Shown here: positions 30,300 through 38,559 of the stretch, in pieces
How positions within the stretch are numbered: position 1 is the first letter of the stretch
Layout: each line of letters begins with the position of its first letter
NCBI GenBank assembly: GCA_905372355.1
Contig: CAJPOT010000002.1
Span: 62,001-126,000, forward strand
From: an uncultured Selenomonas sp.
GTDB lineage: Bacteria > Bacillota > Negativicutes > Selenomonadales > Selenomonadaceae
DNA: 64,000 bases
Direction of reading: 5' to 3'
Made by a program: the position numbers and the translations under genes
Notes under the pieces: model-generated
Told to the model about the DNA's origin: nothing
Database searches by the model: none
Seen by the model: the letters and a program-made list of their open reading frames with translations, nothing else

Positions 30300-31280
30300 T
30301 CAGGCGCCCTTTGTCTCTTCTTGATCTTTTGCAAAAAGGTGACATGCTACGATATGTCCATCGGAAAGTTCCATGCGAGCAGGCTTCTTTTCCTTGCAGA
30401 CCGGCATGCACTTGTCACAGCGATTCTGAAAAGGACAGCCCTTGGGCACATCGAGCGGACTTGGAATCTCGCCGCGAAGAAGCTGAACGTCCGCCTTGCC
30501 CTTGGGCTGCAGCGGAAAGACCGACTTCATCAAGGCCTGCGTATAGGGATGCTTCGCCTTGGGCAGATCCTTTGCGCGCAGGATTTCGACGACATTGCCT
30601 AGATACATGACGACGACGCGGTGCGTGAGCAGCGCGACGAGCGCCAGGTCATGGCAGATGAAGAGGATGGAGATGCCCTTCTCCTTCTGCAGTTTTGCCA
30701 GAAGTTCGACGACCTTTTCCTGTACGGAGACGTCGAGCGCACTCGTCGCCTCATCGCAGACGAGGATTTCCGGCTCAAGCGCCAATGCGCGTGCGATGCC
30801 GACGCGCTGCCTTTGCCCGCCGCTCATATTGCCGGGATAACGCTCGGCAAATTCTGCGGGAAGTTCGACGAGGTTCAATAGCTCCTTCGCCTTTTCCGCT
30901 GCACTCGTCTTCAAAAGTCCGAAGTTGCGCAAAGGTTCGGCAAGGATGTCCTTGATCTTCATCTTGGGATTGAACGCCGTACCGGGGTCTTGAAAGACCA
31001 TCTGGATGTTGCGGCGATTCTGCCGCGCTTCTTCTCCCGTAAGAGATGTGATTTCCTTGTTCTGAAAGAAAATCTTGCCCTCCGTCGGCTTATGAAGCTG
31101 CATGAGCGTCTTGACCAGCGTACTCTTGCCGCAGCCGCTCTCGCCCACGATGCCGAGAGTTTCCCCCTTGCACAGGGAGAAACTCACATCATCGCAGGCC
31201 GTGAGCGCACGGCCGTCAGCTGTAGGGAAACGCTTCGTGATATGCTCGATGCGCAGGACTTCTTCGTTTTTAACTGGCAT
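30300..31280 (-). CDS. ABC transporter ATPase, OppF/DppF/NikE type
   Basis: This 326-residue ATPase powers a peptide/nickel-class importer. Walker A is GESGCGKST, the signature MSGGQRQRVGIARAL, Walker B ILVCDEATSALD and the switch His in FICHDLALV. The C-terminal oligopeptide-type domain has a Cys cluster (CPFQNRCDKCMPVCKEKKP, then HIVACHL), the arrangement that holds a 4Fe-4S cluster in some family members. The ATG at 31280 lies within the end of the preceding ATPase gene (11-base overlap). Last gene of the five-gene transporter operon. Confidence 0.9.
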   Translation of the reverse strand: MPVKNEEVLRIEHITKRFPTADGRALTACDDVSFSLCKGETLGIVGESGCGKSTLVKTLMQLHKPTEGKIFFQNKEITSLTGEEARQNRRNIQMVFQDPGTAFNPKMKIKDILAEPLRNFGLLKTSAAEKAKELLNLVELPAEFAERYPGNMSGGQRQRVGIARALALEPEILVCDEATSALDVSVQEKVVELLAKLQKEKGISILFICHDLALVALLTHRVVVMYLGNVVEILRAKDLPKAKHPYTQALMKSVFPLQPKGKADVQLLRGEIPSPLDVPKGCPFQNRCDKCMPVCKEKKPARMELSDGHIVACHLFAKDQEETKGA

Positions 31281-32058
31281 ACGACATACCCCCGATCTGC
31301 GGCACGGAATGCAGGAGTTCCTTCGTGTAGTTCGCCTGCGGGTTTTCGATGATCGCCTCAGACGTTCCTTCTTCCACGACGTGCCCGTTCTGCATGACCA
31401 TGATTTTGTCCGACATATAGGTGGCAACGCCGAGATTGTGCGTGACGAGGATGATGGCCGTGCCGTCCTCGCGGCAGATTTTCATCAGTTCCTTGACCAC
31501 CTGCGCCTGCGTCGTAACATCAAGCGCCGAAGTCGGCTCATCTGCCAAGAGGAGCTGCGGACGAAAGAACATCGCCATGGCGACGCCGACGCGCTGACGC
31601 ATGCCGCCTGAAAGCTCAAAGGGAAAGCTGTCCATGATGGTATCGGGGTTCGGAAGCTGCATCTTGTCCAGCATTTCCTTCGCCTCTTTTTCCGCCTTCT
31701 GTGGATCCATCGAGCTGTGCTCAAGGATGTACTCGACAAACTGGCTGCCGATCGTGCGGATGGGATTCATCATGCTGCCGCTGTCCTGGAAAATCATCGA
31801 GATGTTGCGCCCACTGATGTCACGCCACATCTTCGGCGTATTTTTCAGCATGTTCACGCCGGAAAAGATGATCTCGCCTTCATTCACGCGCCCCTCGTGG
31901 GGGAGGCAGCCCAAGACTGCGCGTATGACGCTGGTCTTGCCGCTGCCGCTCTCGCCCACGAGTGACAATACTTCGCCGGAATCGAGGGAAAAACTTATGC
32001 CATGCACCATCTCGGTGCCGGCATATTGGATATGGAGGTTCTTGACCTCAAGAAGCAT
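31270..32058 (-). CDS. ABC transporter ATPase, OppD/DppD/NikD type
   Basis: The partner ATPase, 262 residues: Walker A GESGSGKTS, Q-loop MIFQDSGSMMNPIRT, signature LSGGMRQRVGVAMAM, Walker B LLLADEPTSALD and switch His ILVTHNLGVA. It ends right after NYTKELLHSVPQ and lacks the Cys-containing C-terminal domain usual in OppD, so only the second ATPase carries that domain. This shorter form is more like NikD. GGAGAAAGGA precedes the ATG. Confidence 0.9.
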   Translation of the reverse strand: MLLEVKNLHIQYAGTEMVHGISFSLDSGEVLSLVGESGSGKTSVIRAVLGCLPHEGRVNEGEIIFSGVNMLKNTPKMWRDISGRNISMIFQDSGSMMNPIRTIGSQFVEYILEHSSMDPQKAEKEAKEMLDKMQLPNPDTIMDSFPFELSGGMRQRVGVAMAMFFRPQLLLADEPTSALDVTTQAQVVKELMKICREDGTAIILVTHNLGVATYMSDKIMVMQNGHVVEEGTSEAIIENPQANYTKELLHSVPQIGGMSYAS

Positions 32059-32076
32059 ATCGTTCTTCCTTTCTCC

Positions 32077-33636
32077 TTACTTTGCCGGGCGGATCTTGTT
32101 CGTCACCCAATAGTAGTCGGACGGATACATCGTCGCACCCGTGATCTTCGTCGAACTTATGATGTTCGTCTCAGGATAGCCGAGGAAGAGTCCCGCGCCA
32201 TCGTTCATGATGATCTGCTGGATGTCGATCATGAGCTGGCGGCGCTTCGCCTTGTCGAATTCCGTGGAAAGCTCGGCGAACTTCGCGTCGAGCGCAGGAT
32301 TGCTGTAGCCCGAGCCGTTCTGCGGGTTGTCGCCATCCTTGTTCGTGCGCCAGTACCAGTTGAGGAAGATCTCGGGATCTCCCGTGTTCGCCGTCGTGAT
32401 GTTAGAAATCAGCAGGTCGTACTCACCGTTGATGCCCATCTTGTCGATGAGGTTGTAGTCGACGCTCTTGATCTTGACGTCAATGCCGACCTTCTTGGCG
32501 TCCGCCTGCACGGCTTCCGCATAGATGGGCAGCTCGGCGCGGCTGTTGTAAATGACGAAATCAACGCTCAGCGGCTTGCCGTCCTTGTCACGGATGCCGT
32601 CGCCGTCCGTGTCCTTCCAACCAGCTTCGTCGAGCAGCTTCTTGGCGCGCTCCACATCGTAGTGGTTCGGGTCGGTGAGCTGATCGAAGCCGTAGTCCAT
32701 GGAAGGAGGAATCGGTGCCTTGCCCTCGATGAACGTGCCCTTCAGGATGATCTCGTTGTAAGACTTGCGGTCACACATGCTGATGAAGGCTGCACGAACC
32801 TTCGGATCGCCCAATACGCCCTTCTGGTTGATGCGTGCAAGCACCACGCGCAGCGAGGCGATGCGGTCGACGTGGAATTTCGATGTGTCGCTGAAAAGAC
32901 CGATGTCGCCCGCGCCGATGTTCACAGCCATATCGACTTCGCCCGACTGGAGAGCCATAGCTCGCGTGTTCGGATCGTCAATCGAGGGAATCTCGACCTT
33001 CTCATACGGCACTTCGCCGTCCCAGTAGTGCGGATTCTTCTTCATGACCGCCTTTTCCTTGGTGAAGGATTCGCAGACATAAGGACCCGTGCAGATCGGA
33101 CCCTGCTTCGCAAAGTCGCGCTCACCTTCCGCCGTCGTATCAACGATGAGGAAGAGCGGGTCAGCGAGGAAGCCCGGCATATTCGGCTCAGGCTTCTCCG
33201 TCGTGATGATGAGGTTCTGCCCTTCCGCTTTCATTTCCTTGTACTTGAAGAACGTTTCCGCGCGCTTGTTCTTCGCGAAAGCGCGCTCGATGGACGCCTT
33301 GACCGCTTCCGCCGTCAGATCCTTGCCGTTCGAGAACTTCACGCCGTCGCGAATCTTGAACGTCCACGTCAGGTGGTCGTCGCTGATCTTCCAGCTCTCT
33401 GCGAGCCACGGCTGCACGTTCATCTTCTCGTCGAACTTTGCCAAGGCCTCGCCCATGCCGTAGCGCATGACGACCCAGCCAAAATAGTTCTCCGTCGGCT
33501 CCAAGCTGTCGGCGAAGTTCGTCACGCCGACCTTGAGCGTCGAATTGTCCGCCTTGTCCGAGCCGCAGCCCGCGAAGATTGCGGCGGAGAATACCAAGGT
33601 GAATACAAGGAAAAGCCATCGTTTCATTTTGTTCAC
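32077..33636 (-). CDS. Solute-binding lipoprotein of the peptide/nickel ABC importer
   Basis: The 519-residue family-5 binding protein starts with a lipoprotein signal (KRWLFLVFTLVFSAAIFAGC, lipobox IFAGC). It has family blocks such as ESWKISDDHLTWTFKIRDGVKFSNGKDLTAEAV, GTGPYV-like CTGPYVCESF, NPHYWDGEVPYEKVEI and AKKLLDEAGWKDTDGDGIRDKDG. Ligand class cannot be read from sequence: these proteins bind peptides, nickel chelates, haem or other metal complexes. The cobalamin riboswitch upstream of the operon argues for cobalt or a corrinoid/metal chelate. The start is GTG at 33636 with AAAGGGG seven bases upstream. Confidence 0.88.
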   Translation of the reverse strand: MNKMKRWLFLVFTLVFSAAIFAGCGSDKADNSTLKVGVTNFADSLEPTENYFGWVVMRYGMGEALAKFDEKMNVQPWLAESWKISDDHLTWTFKIRDGVKFSNGKDLTAEAVKASIERAFAKNKRAETFFKYKEMKAEGQNLIITTEKPEPNMPGFLADPLFLIVDTTAEGERDFAKQGPICTGPYVCESFTKEKAVMKKNPHYWDGEVPYEKVEIPSIDDPNTRAMALQSGEVDMAVNIGAGDIGLFSDTSKFHVDRIASLRVVLARINQKGVLGDPKVRAAFISMCDRKSYNEIILKGTFIEGKAPIPPSMDYGFDQLTDPNHYDVERAKKLLDEAGWKDTDGDGIRDKDGKPLSVDFVIYNSRAELPIYAEAVQADAKKVGIDVKIKSVDYNLIDKMGINGEYDLLISNITTANTGDPEIFLNWYWRTNKDGDNPQNGSGYSNPALDAKFAELSTEFDKAKRRQLMIDIQQIIMNDGAGLFLGYPETNIISSTKITGATMYPSDYYWVTNKIRPAK

Positions 33637-33651
33637 AAAAATACCCCTTTC

Positions 33652-34464
33652 TTAATTTGCCTTTTTGGGATCCATGACATCGCGCAGACTGTCGCCCCAG
33701 AGATTGAAGATGGCGACGACGATGAGGATCGCGACGCCCGGATAGACCATGAGCCAGGGCGCTGTCTGGATGAACTGCCGCCCCTCGTTGAGCATGAGTC
33801 CCCACTCGGGCGTCGGCGGCTGTGCGCCGAAGCCGAGAAACGACAGGCCGGCAATCTCCATCATCATGGCGCCGATGTCCGTCGCTGCCGTCAAGATGAT
33901 CGTCGGCAGAAGATTCGGCGCGATGTGACGCCAAATGATCATCGAAGTGCGCGTGCCGTTCGTGACGGCGGCAGAGAGGAAGTCCTGCTGCGCCAGCTTG
34001 AGCGTCAGGCTGCGCGCCAGTCGCGCGTACCTCGTCCAGCCGACGGCGGAAAGCGCCAGAATCGTGTTCGCGATGCTGCCGCCGAGCATGCCGGCGATGG
34101 CGATAGCAAGCACGATTCCCGGGAAAGCCAGCACCATGTCCGTGAAGCGCATGAGCAAGGTGTCGACCTTGCCGCCCGTAAAGCCGGCGATGATGCCGAT
34201 GAGCGTGCCGACGACGGACATGATGAAGACGATGCCGAGCGCCATGGCGATGGAAATCCTCATGCCGTAGAGGATGCGCGTGAAGGAATCCCTGCCGAGC
34301 TTGTCCGTGCCAAAGAGATGCTCTGCGGACGGCGGCAGAAGCGACGTCTGCATCGAGGACGTATACGGGTCATACGGCGCCAGATACGGCGCGACGACCG
34401 CTGCCAAAATGAGCAGAACGACCAAGACTGAATAAAGATAAAAAAGTTTTCTGTCCTTCGCCAT
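33652..34464 (-). CDS. ABC transporter permease, DppC/NikC type
   Basis: A 270-residue inner-membrane subunit with an N-terminal helix, DPYTSSMQTSLLPPSAEHLFGTDKLGRDSFTRILYGMRIS (the DppC signature region) and five further helices. The EAA coupling loop is around AAVTNGTRTSMIIWRHIAPNLLPTIIL. It pairs with the preceding permease; start and stop overlap as TGATG at 34464. Confidence 0.92.
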   Translation of the reverse strand: MAKDRKLFYLYSVLVVLLILAAVVAPYLAPYDPYTSSMQTSLLPPSAEHLFGTDKLGRDSFTRILYGMRISIAMALGIVFIMSVVGTLIGIIAGFTGGKVDTLLMRFTDMVLAFPGIVLAIAIAGMLGGSIANTILALSAVGWTRYARLARSLTLKLAQQDFLSAAVTNGTRTSMIIWRHIAPNLLPTIILTAATDIGAMMMEIAGLSFLGFGAQPPTPEWGLMLNEGRQFIQTAPWLMVYPGVAILIVVAIFNLWGDSLRDVMDPKKAN

Positions 34465-35405
34465 CAGCGTCCCCCCCTCTTCAAGCGCGGATCAAGCTTC
34501 GCGTAAGAAATATCGACGAGGAGGTTGATAAGCATGTAGAGTATGGCAATCCACAGCACGAACCCCTGCACCAGCGGATAGTCGCGCATCTCGATCGCAT
34601 GAACGGCCATCTTGCCGAGTCCCGGCCACGAGAATACCATCTCGATGACGGCGACGCCTCCCAAGAGCCAGCCGATGGCAAGCCCCAGGAGCGTCACGAG
34701 CGGCAGGCAGGCGTTCGGCAGCACATGACGCCAAAGGATGCGCTGCATGGAAAGACCACGCGCCTTCGCGCCGATGACGTAGTCCTGTCCAAGCTCTTCG
34801 AGGACAGCCGTGCGCACCTGCCGCGTATACTTCGCCGACATGACGACGGCGAGCGTGAACGCAGGAAGCACGATGCCTCGCGCCGTGATGTCACCGCCCG
34901 CAATCGGGAAGAGGTGCAGCTTCAATCCGAAGATATAGAGCAGCACGAGTCCGATCCAAAAGCCCGGCATTGAGACGCCGAAGAACGACAGCACACGGAT
35001 CACATAGTCAATCCAGCGGTTGCGGTAAAGGGCTGCGACGATGCCCAATGGCAGGGAGATCAAGACCGTCATGGCAGTCGCAGCTACGGCGAGCGCCAGC
35101 GTGCCCGGCAGGCACTGCATGAGCTTGTCGAACACGGGGATCTTCGCCGAATATGAGCGTCCCATGTCGCCGTGCAGCACGCCGCCCAGCCATCTCCCAT
35201 ACTGCACGAGAAACGGCTGATCGAGTCCCAGCTCCTTGCGCGTCGCGTCGATCGTTTCCTGTGACACGACGGAATCGCCGACCTCCAAGAGCGTTTCCGC
35301 AGGATCGCCCGGCGAGAGATACGTCAGGCTGAATGTCAGAAAGCTCACGCCGAAGAGCGTGATGAGCATCTGACACAGGCGACGTATCAATTCTTTTCCT
35401 TTCAA
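34464..35405 (-). CDS. ABC transporter permease, DppB/NikB type
   Basis: First gene of the riboswitch-controlled transporter, 313 residues, about six helices. The N-terminal LISLFGVSFLTFSL-like segment (LITLFGVSFLTFSLTYLSPGDPAE), ELGLDQPFLVQYGRWLGGVLHGDMGRSY and the EAA loop VIGAKARGLSMQRILWRHVLPNACLPLV are typical of the DppB/NikB family. The start is TTG at 35405, seven bases after GAGG. A long structured leader (35406-35910) precedes it. Confidence 0.92.
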   Translation of the reverse strand: MKGKELIRRLCQMLITLFGVSFLTFSLTYLSPGDPAETLLEVGDSVVSQETIDATRKELGLDQPFLVQYGRWLGGVLHGDMGRSYSAKIPVFDKLMQCLPGTLALAVAATAMTVLISLPLGIVAALYRNRWIDYVIRVLSFFGVSMPGFWIGLVLLYIFGLKLHLFPIAGGDITARGIVLPAFTLAVVMSAKYTRQVRTAVLEELGQDYVIGAKARGLSMQRILWRHVLPNACLPLVTLLGLAIGWLLGGVAVIEMVFSWPGLGKMAVHAIEMRDYPLVQGFVLWIAILYMLINLLVDISYAKLDPRLKRGGR

Positions 35406-35479
35406 TGCAATACCTCATCTCCTTAAAAATTATATAAAAAAGACATTTGCGACCGAATCCTCAGAGCCGGCCTCTATAA

Positions 35480-35505
35480 GGAAACGCCATCTATCCGGCG
35501 TTTCC
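35480..35505 (-). other. Second leader hairpin before the transporter operon
   Basis: GGAAACGCC and GGCGTTTCC form a perfect 9-bp stem with an 8-base loop, just after the riboswitch-linked terminator. It has no T-run on the minus strand, so it is not an intrinsic terminator; it may protect or occlude the leader RNA. Confidence 0.5.
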
Positions 35506-35508
35506 GTA

Positions 35509-35546
35509 AAAAAACGCATGTCCGTCAACCAAGACAAGACATGCGG
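35509..35546 (-). terminator. Intrinsic terminator in the riboswitch expression platform
   Basis: On the minus strand CGCATGTC and GACATGCG (with a 15-base loop) form a stem followed by seven Ts (TTTTTTTACGG). It lies about 107 bases after the B12 box and 100 before the first transporter gene, where a cobalamin riboswitch would place its off-switch. Confidence 0.8.
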
Positions 35547-35652
35547 ATTTTTCCTGCAAGCGCAAAATACCAAAGGCATATTCTGCCATCAGAACACACC
35601 TTGGCATCCATCTCCCCATCTCTCGTAAGTCAAGCAATGAATCTTATCATAA

Positions 35653-35880
35653 GCAGGCTTTCTGGCTCTCGGATCATCGTTTGTTTCCGTCTTCCCGGGT
35701 TTTCCCCAGTGACATGTCAGGAAGTGCCGATGCATTTAGCACTTTCATCAGAAACAGTGATTTCAGCGTTTCCCATGGAAACAAATTCCCCGATTACAGC
35801 TGCGGGACAGCATGGGTCTTTCACCCGTTTTCCTCTCATCGCTCGCCGATATACATCGGCGACACTTATGACGTCTGTAT
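35653..35880 (-). ncRNA. Cobalamin (B12) riboswitch
   Basis: Read on the minus strand, the region has the hallmarks of the cobalamin aptamer: a 5' hairpin (CGCCGATGTATATCGGCG), AACGGGTGAAAGACCC, the conserved CTGTCCCGCAGCTGTAA segment, CATGTCACTGGGGAAAACC (the usual GCCACTG box reads GTCACTG here), and the 3' B12 box GAGCCAGAAAGCCTGC. The aptamer is about 228 bases and sits between a consensus promoter and a T-tailed terminator. It controls the five-gene peptide/nickel-type ABC transporter; by the usual logic adenosylcobalamin turns the operon off. Confidence 0.9.
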
Positions 35881-35910
35881 GAATTTTTGAGAAACTAATT
35901 ACTATCGGTA

Positions 35911-35939
35911 ATTATATAGCAAAGTTCCTATCATGACAA
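35911..35939 (-). promoter_or_regulatory. Promoter of the riboswitch-transporter transcript
   Basis: TTGTCA (35934-35939), 17 bases, TATAAT (35911-35916) on the minus strand, starting transcription near 35904, some 25 bases before the aptamer. The leader to the first gene is therefore about 500 bases. Confidence 0.8.
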
Positions 35940-35997
35940 GCGTACGAAAAAATTTTCTTTAAAAAACATTATTTCTCCTTGCGATATACCTGTACGC

Positions 35998-36999
35998 TCA
36001 GCCATCCTCCTGCTGCTCCATCTGGCGATGCATAAAATCTCTGCCGAAGACCTTGAGCGTGTAGTAAAGGCCGATGAAGAACGGGATGTACTCGGCGATG
36101 AGCCGCCAGCAAACGGCGAGGATGCCGACGGTGCCTGCCGGCACGGAATCGGCGAAGAGCAAGACGAAGCCTCCCTCCGCTATGCCGGAGCCGCCGGGCG
36201 TCGGCGTGAAGTAGAGCAGCATGTTGAGGAAAATCATGCGCCCCATGACCGTGTACCAATCGGCCTCCGTCACGCCGAGTCCCAGAAGAAGACACGGAAC
36301 GATGGCATAGATGAACATGAGGCTCAAGCCTGATTCAAAAAAGATGCGAAGCATGCTCTTGGGCGAGGAAGCGAGGAGATGCACGCCCGTCTTGAGATCA
36401 CGATAAAAAGAGATCAGCTTTTTGCTGCGCTTCGCGCTCAGTCGCTTCGTCAGGCGCAGGACGATGTAGTCGAACGCATTCGCGCGAAAGGCAAGCGCGA
36501 TGAGTGCGATGACGACGAAGGCGATGACGGAGATGAGCATCAGCGTATGATTGTCCACGCCGGGCAGGATGCCTGCGTCGTGCAGGAAGATGAACGGCAT
36601 GCAGCATATAAGGAAGAGGATGGACACGAGGGTTCGCACGATGACGAGCACCGTCGCCTTGCCCGCCGGTACGCCTGCATGGCGCAGGAACATGAGCTGC
36701 GCCACAGCGCCGCCCGTTGCCCCCGGCGTCAGAAGCGCGAGGAAGTAGTTGCCGAAGACCACCTGCACCGCCTGTCCCAGCGTGATGTGCTCGCCCGAGA
36801 TCTTCACGAGGTGCATGAGGCGCGTGCCGTCAAGCGTCAGACCAAGGCTCACGCATAGGAGCGCAAGGGCGATGGACCACGGCTGGAACGCCGTGAGATT
36901 TTTCAACGTATGAATGTCGACTGTCGAATAGATGACAGCGCCCGAGATGAAGAAAACGAGCAGCAGCGGTACGATGAAACGCTTGCAGAACACCTTCAT
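35998..36999 (-). CDS. UPF0104 / LPG-synthase-TM family membrane protein
   Basis: This 333-residue protein has about eight to nine membrane segments and belongs to the family defined by the membrane half of lysylphosphatidylglycerol synthase (YbhN/AglD-like). The signature YFTPTPGGSGIAEGGFVLLF lies near residue 270, and GNYFLALLTPGATGGAVAQLMFLRHAG near 85. It lacks the MprF aminoacyl-transferase domain. Relatives are thought to be lipid or glycolipid flippases; the substrate is unknown. GGAGGTG lies upstream of the ATG. It follows folE2 by 39 bases and probably ends the long def-to-queuosine transcript. Confidence 0.82.
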   Translation of the reverse strand: MKVFCKRFIVPLLLVFFISGAVIYSTVDIHTLKNLTAFQPWSIALALLCVSLGLTLDGTRLMHLVKISGEHITLGQAVQVVFGNYFLALLTPGATGGAVAQLMFLRHAGVPAGKATVLVIVRTLVSILFLICCMPFIFLHDAGILPGVDNHTLMLISVIAFVVIALIALAFRANAFDYIVLRLTKRLSAKRSKKLISFYRDLKTGVHLLASSPKSMLRIFFESGLSLMFIYAIVPCLLLGLGVTEADWYTVMGRMIFLNMLLYFTPTPGGSGIAEGGFVLLFADSVPAGTVGILAVCWRLIAEYIPFFIGLYYTLKVFGRDFMHRQMEQQEDG

Positions 37000-37038
37000 T
37001 TGACACCTCCTCAGAGCGGCCCGGCGCAGTTTCTCAGC

Positions 37039-37881
37039 TCATTGCTCTTTGCCGGCTGTCCGCGCCTCGCAATTCACATATTCTTCGTGACTCGCATAGG
37101 CGCTGTGATTGTGAATCGACTCAAAATTCTCGCAGAAAAGCGAGAACCAAAAGAGTCCGGGCAAAGGACGCAGGGCGAGCACGAGGTCGCGCAGGATGTC
37201 CTCGACGAATTTCGGCTGCTCGTATGCCTTTTCCGTCACATACTTCTCATCTTCACGCTTCAGCAGCGGATAGATCGGGCACGACGCCTGCTCTTCCATG
37301 AGCGCGGCGAGATCCTCGATGAAGATGCACGGCGCGGGCGGCTTGAACTCGACGATTGCTTGCAGAAGACTCCTCTGATTGTGCGCACCGTAGCGCGAGA
37401 TCGCCTTGCTGCACGGGCAGAGGGATGTCGCAGGCACGGTGACGCCGAGACGGAACGACATCGCCTCGCCCGCACGCTTTTCGCCCTCGAAGAAGCAATC
37501 AAGGTCGAGCACGGATTTCTTGCCGCTTGCCGGCGCTTCCTTCTCGATGAAATACTTGAAGGAAAGGCGCAGCTTCGCCGTTTCTGCTTCAAGACGATGA
37601 AGCGCGTCCTGCAGCATGGCTTCCATCTCTTCTTCCGCTACGGGCTTGTCGCACCACTGCTGCAAGATTTCCAAGAAGCGGCTCATGTGCGTGCCCTTGT
37701 ACTCCTTGGGAAGGGAAACCGTAAAGCGGATGCGCGCTGTGACTTGCTGGAAATCGCCCGCCTTCGTCTTGATGCGAAACGGCAGATGGGCGTCCTTGAT
37801 GCCGACATGCTGTATGTCGATGCCGCGCATATCCGCGCTTTTCTGTATGTCTTTCATCATCGTTTCTTCAGCGTTTTTCAT
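37039..37881 (-). CDS. folE2: GTP cyclohydrolase FolE2 (type IB)
   Basis: It converts GTP to dihydroneopterin triphosphate, the shared precursor of folate and queuosine. The 280 residues carry the FolE2 signatures FRLGVTVPATSLCPCSKAISRYGAHNQRS (catalytic Cys and zinc-site region), GTHMSRFLEIL and the end SIHNHSAYA. Type IB enzymes can use manganese instead of zinc. The first ATG (37881) overlaps the end of queC; ATGs at 37860 and 37857 (MMKDIQKSADMRG) are equally likely starts. Coupling with queC suggests a role in queuosine synthesis. Confidence 0.93.
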   Translation of the reverse strand: MKNAEETMMKDIQKSADMRGIDIQHVGIKDAHLPFRIKTKAGDFQQVTARIRFTVSLPKEYKGTHMSRFLEILQQWCDKPVAEEEMEAMLQDALHRLEAETAKLRLSFKYFIEKEAPASGKKSVLDLDCFFEGEKRAGEAMSFRLGVTVPATSLCPCSKAISRYGAHNQRSLLQAIVEFKPPAPCIFIEDLAALMEEQASCPIYPLLKREDEKYVTEKAYEQPKFVEDILRDLVLALRPLPGLFWFSLFCENFESIHNHSAYASHEEYVNCEARTAGKEQ

Positions 37882-38542
37882 ACTCGATCGGGTCTTTTAT
37901 GCCGGCAGCCGCGAAGCCCTGCAGGCGCAGTTTGCAGCTGTCGCAGACGCCGCACGCCTTTTCACCGCCGCTGTAACAGCTGTGCGTAAGCTCCAACGGC
38001 ACGGCAAGACGCGTCGCCAAGCGCACGATATCGGCTTTGGACAAATTCTGCAGAGGCGTGACGATCTCGATGCGCTTTCCTTCGGAGGCCGCTTCCGTCG
38101 AGTAGTCCGCGACGGCCTGAAAATGCCGGATAAATTCGGGACGGCAGTCGGGATAGCCCGAATAGTCGACGCTGTTGACGCCGATGTAGACGGAGCGCGC
38201 GCCGATGGTTTCGGCATAGCCGAGCGCATAACTCAAGAAGATCAGATTTCTTGCAGGCACGTAGGTCACGGGAACCGACGTGCGCGAAACGTCGCCCTCG
38301 GGCACGGCGATGCTGTCGTCCGTCAGCGCCGAGCCGCCGATCGCTTCCATATTCGTCTCGATGATCAAATGACGATTCACTTTGTAAAAAGCTGCAATCT
38401 TCTTCGCGCCTTCCAGCTCGATGCTGTGACGCTGATGATAGTCAAAGCTGATGGGATAAAGTTCTTTCCCCTGCTCCTTTGCGACGGCCATGCAGGTCGT
38501 CGAATCAAGTCCGCCCGAAAGCAGCACTACCGCCTTTTCCAT
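37868..38542 (-). CDS. queC: 7-cyano-7-deazaguanine (preQ0) synthase
   Basis: QueC turns 7-carboxy-7-deazaguanine, ammonia and ATP into preQ0. The 224 residues have the PP-loop VVLLSGGLDSTTCMAVA at the N-terminus and the C-terminal zinc site with four cysteines (HSCYSGGEKACGVCDSCKLR). QueD and QueE are not in the window. It starts 17 bases after rpe with a GGAGGAGG site and overlaps folE2. Confidence 0.96.
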   Translation of the reverse strand: MEKAVVLLSGGLDSTTCMAVAKEQGKELYPISFDYHQRHSIELEGAKKIAAFYKVNRHLIIETNMEAIGGSALTDDSIAVPEGDVSRTSVPVTYVPARNLIFLSYALGYAETIGARSVYIGVNSVDYSGYPDCRPEFIRHFQAVADYSTEAASEGKRIEIVTPLQNLSKADIVRLATRLAVPLELTHSCYSGGEKACGVCDSCKLRLQGFAAAGIKDPIEYEKR

Positions 38543-38559
38543 TCGCGTTTCCTCCTCCT

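Noticed and set aside
32002..34431. An 809-codon open frame on the plus strand opposite the transporter genes
   Set aside because: It is the mirror of three well-supported minus-strand genes, has Arg/Asp/His/Val-heavy composition typical of antisense frames in GC-rich DNA, and shows no recognisable domain.
35931..35969. A 12-codon mini-gene with a GGAG site, reading toward the B12 leader
   Set aside because: It ends inside the promoter of the riboswitch transcript and has no regulatory codon pattern; probably chance.
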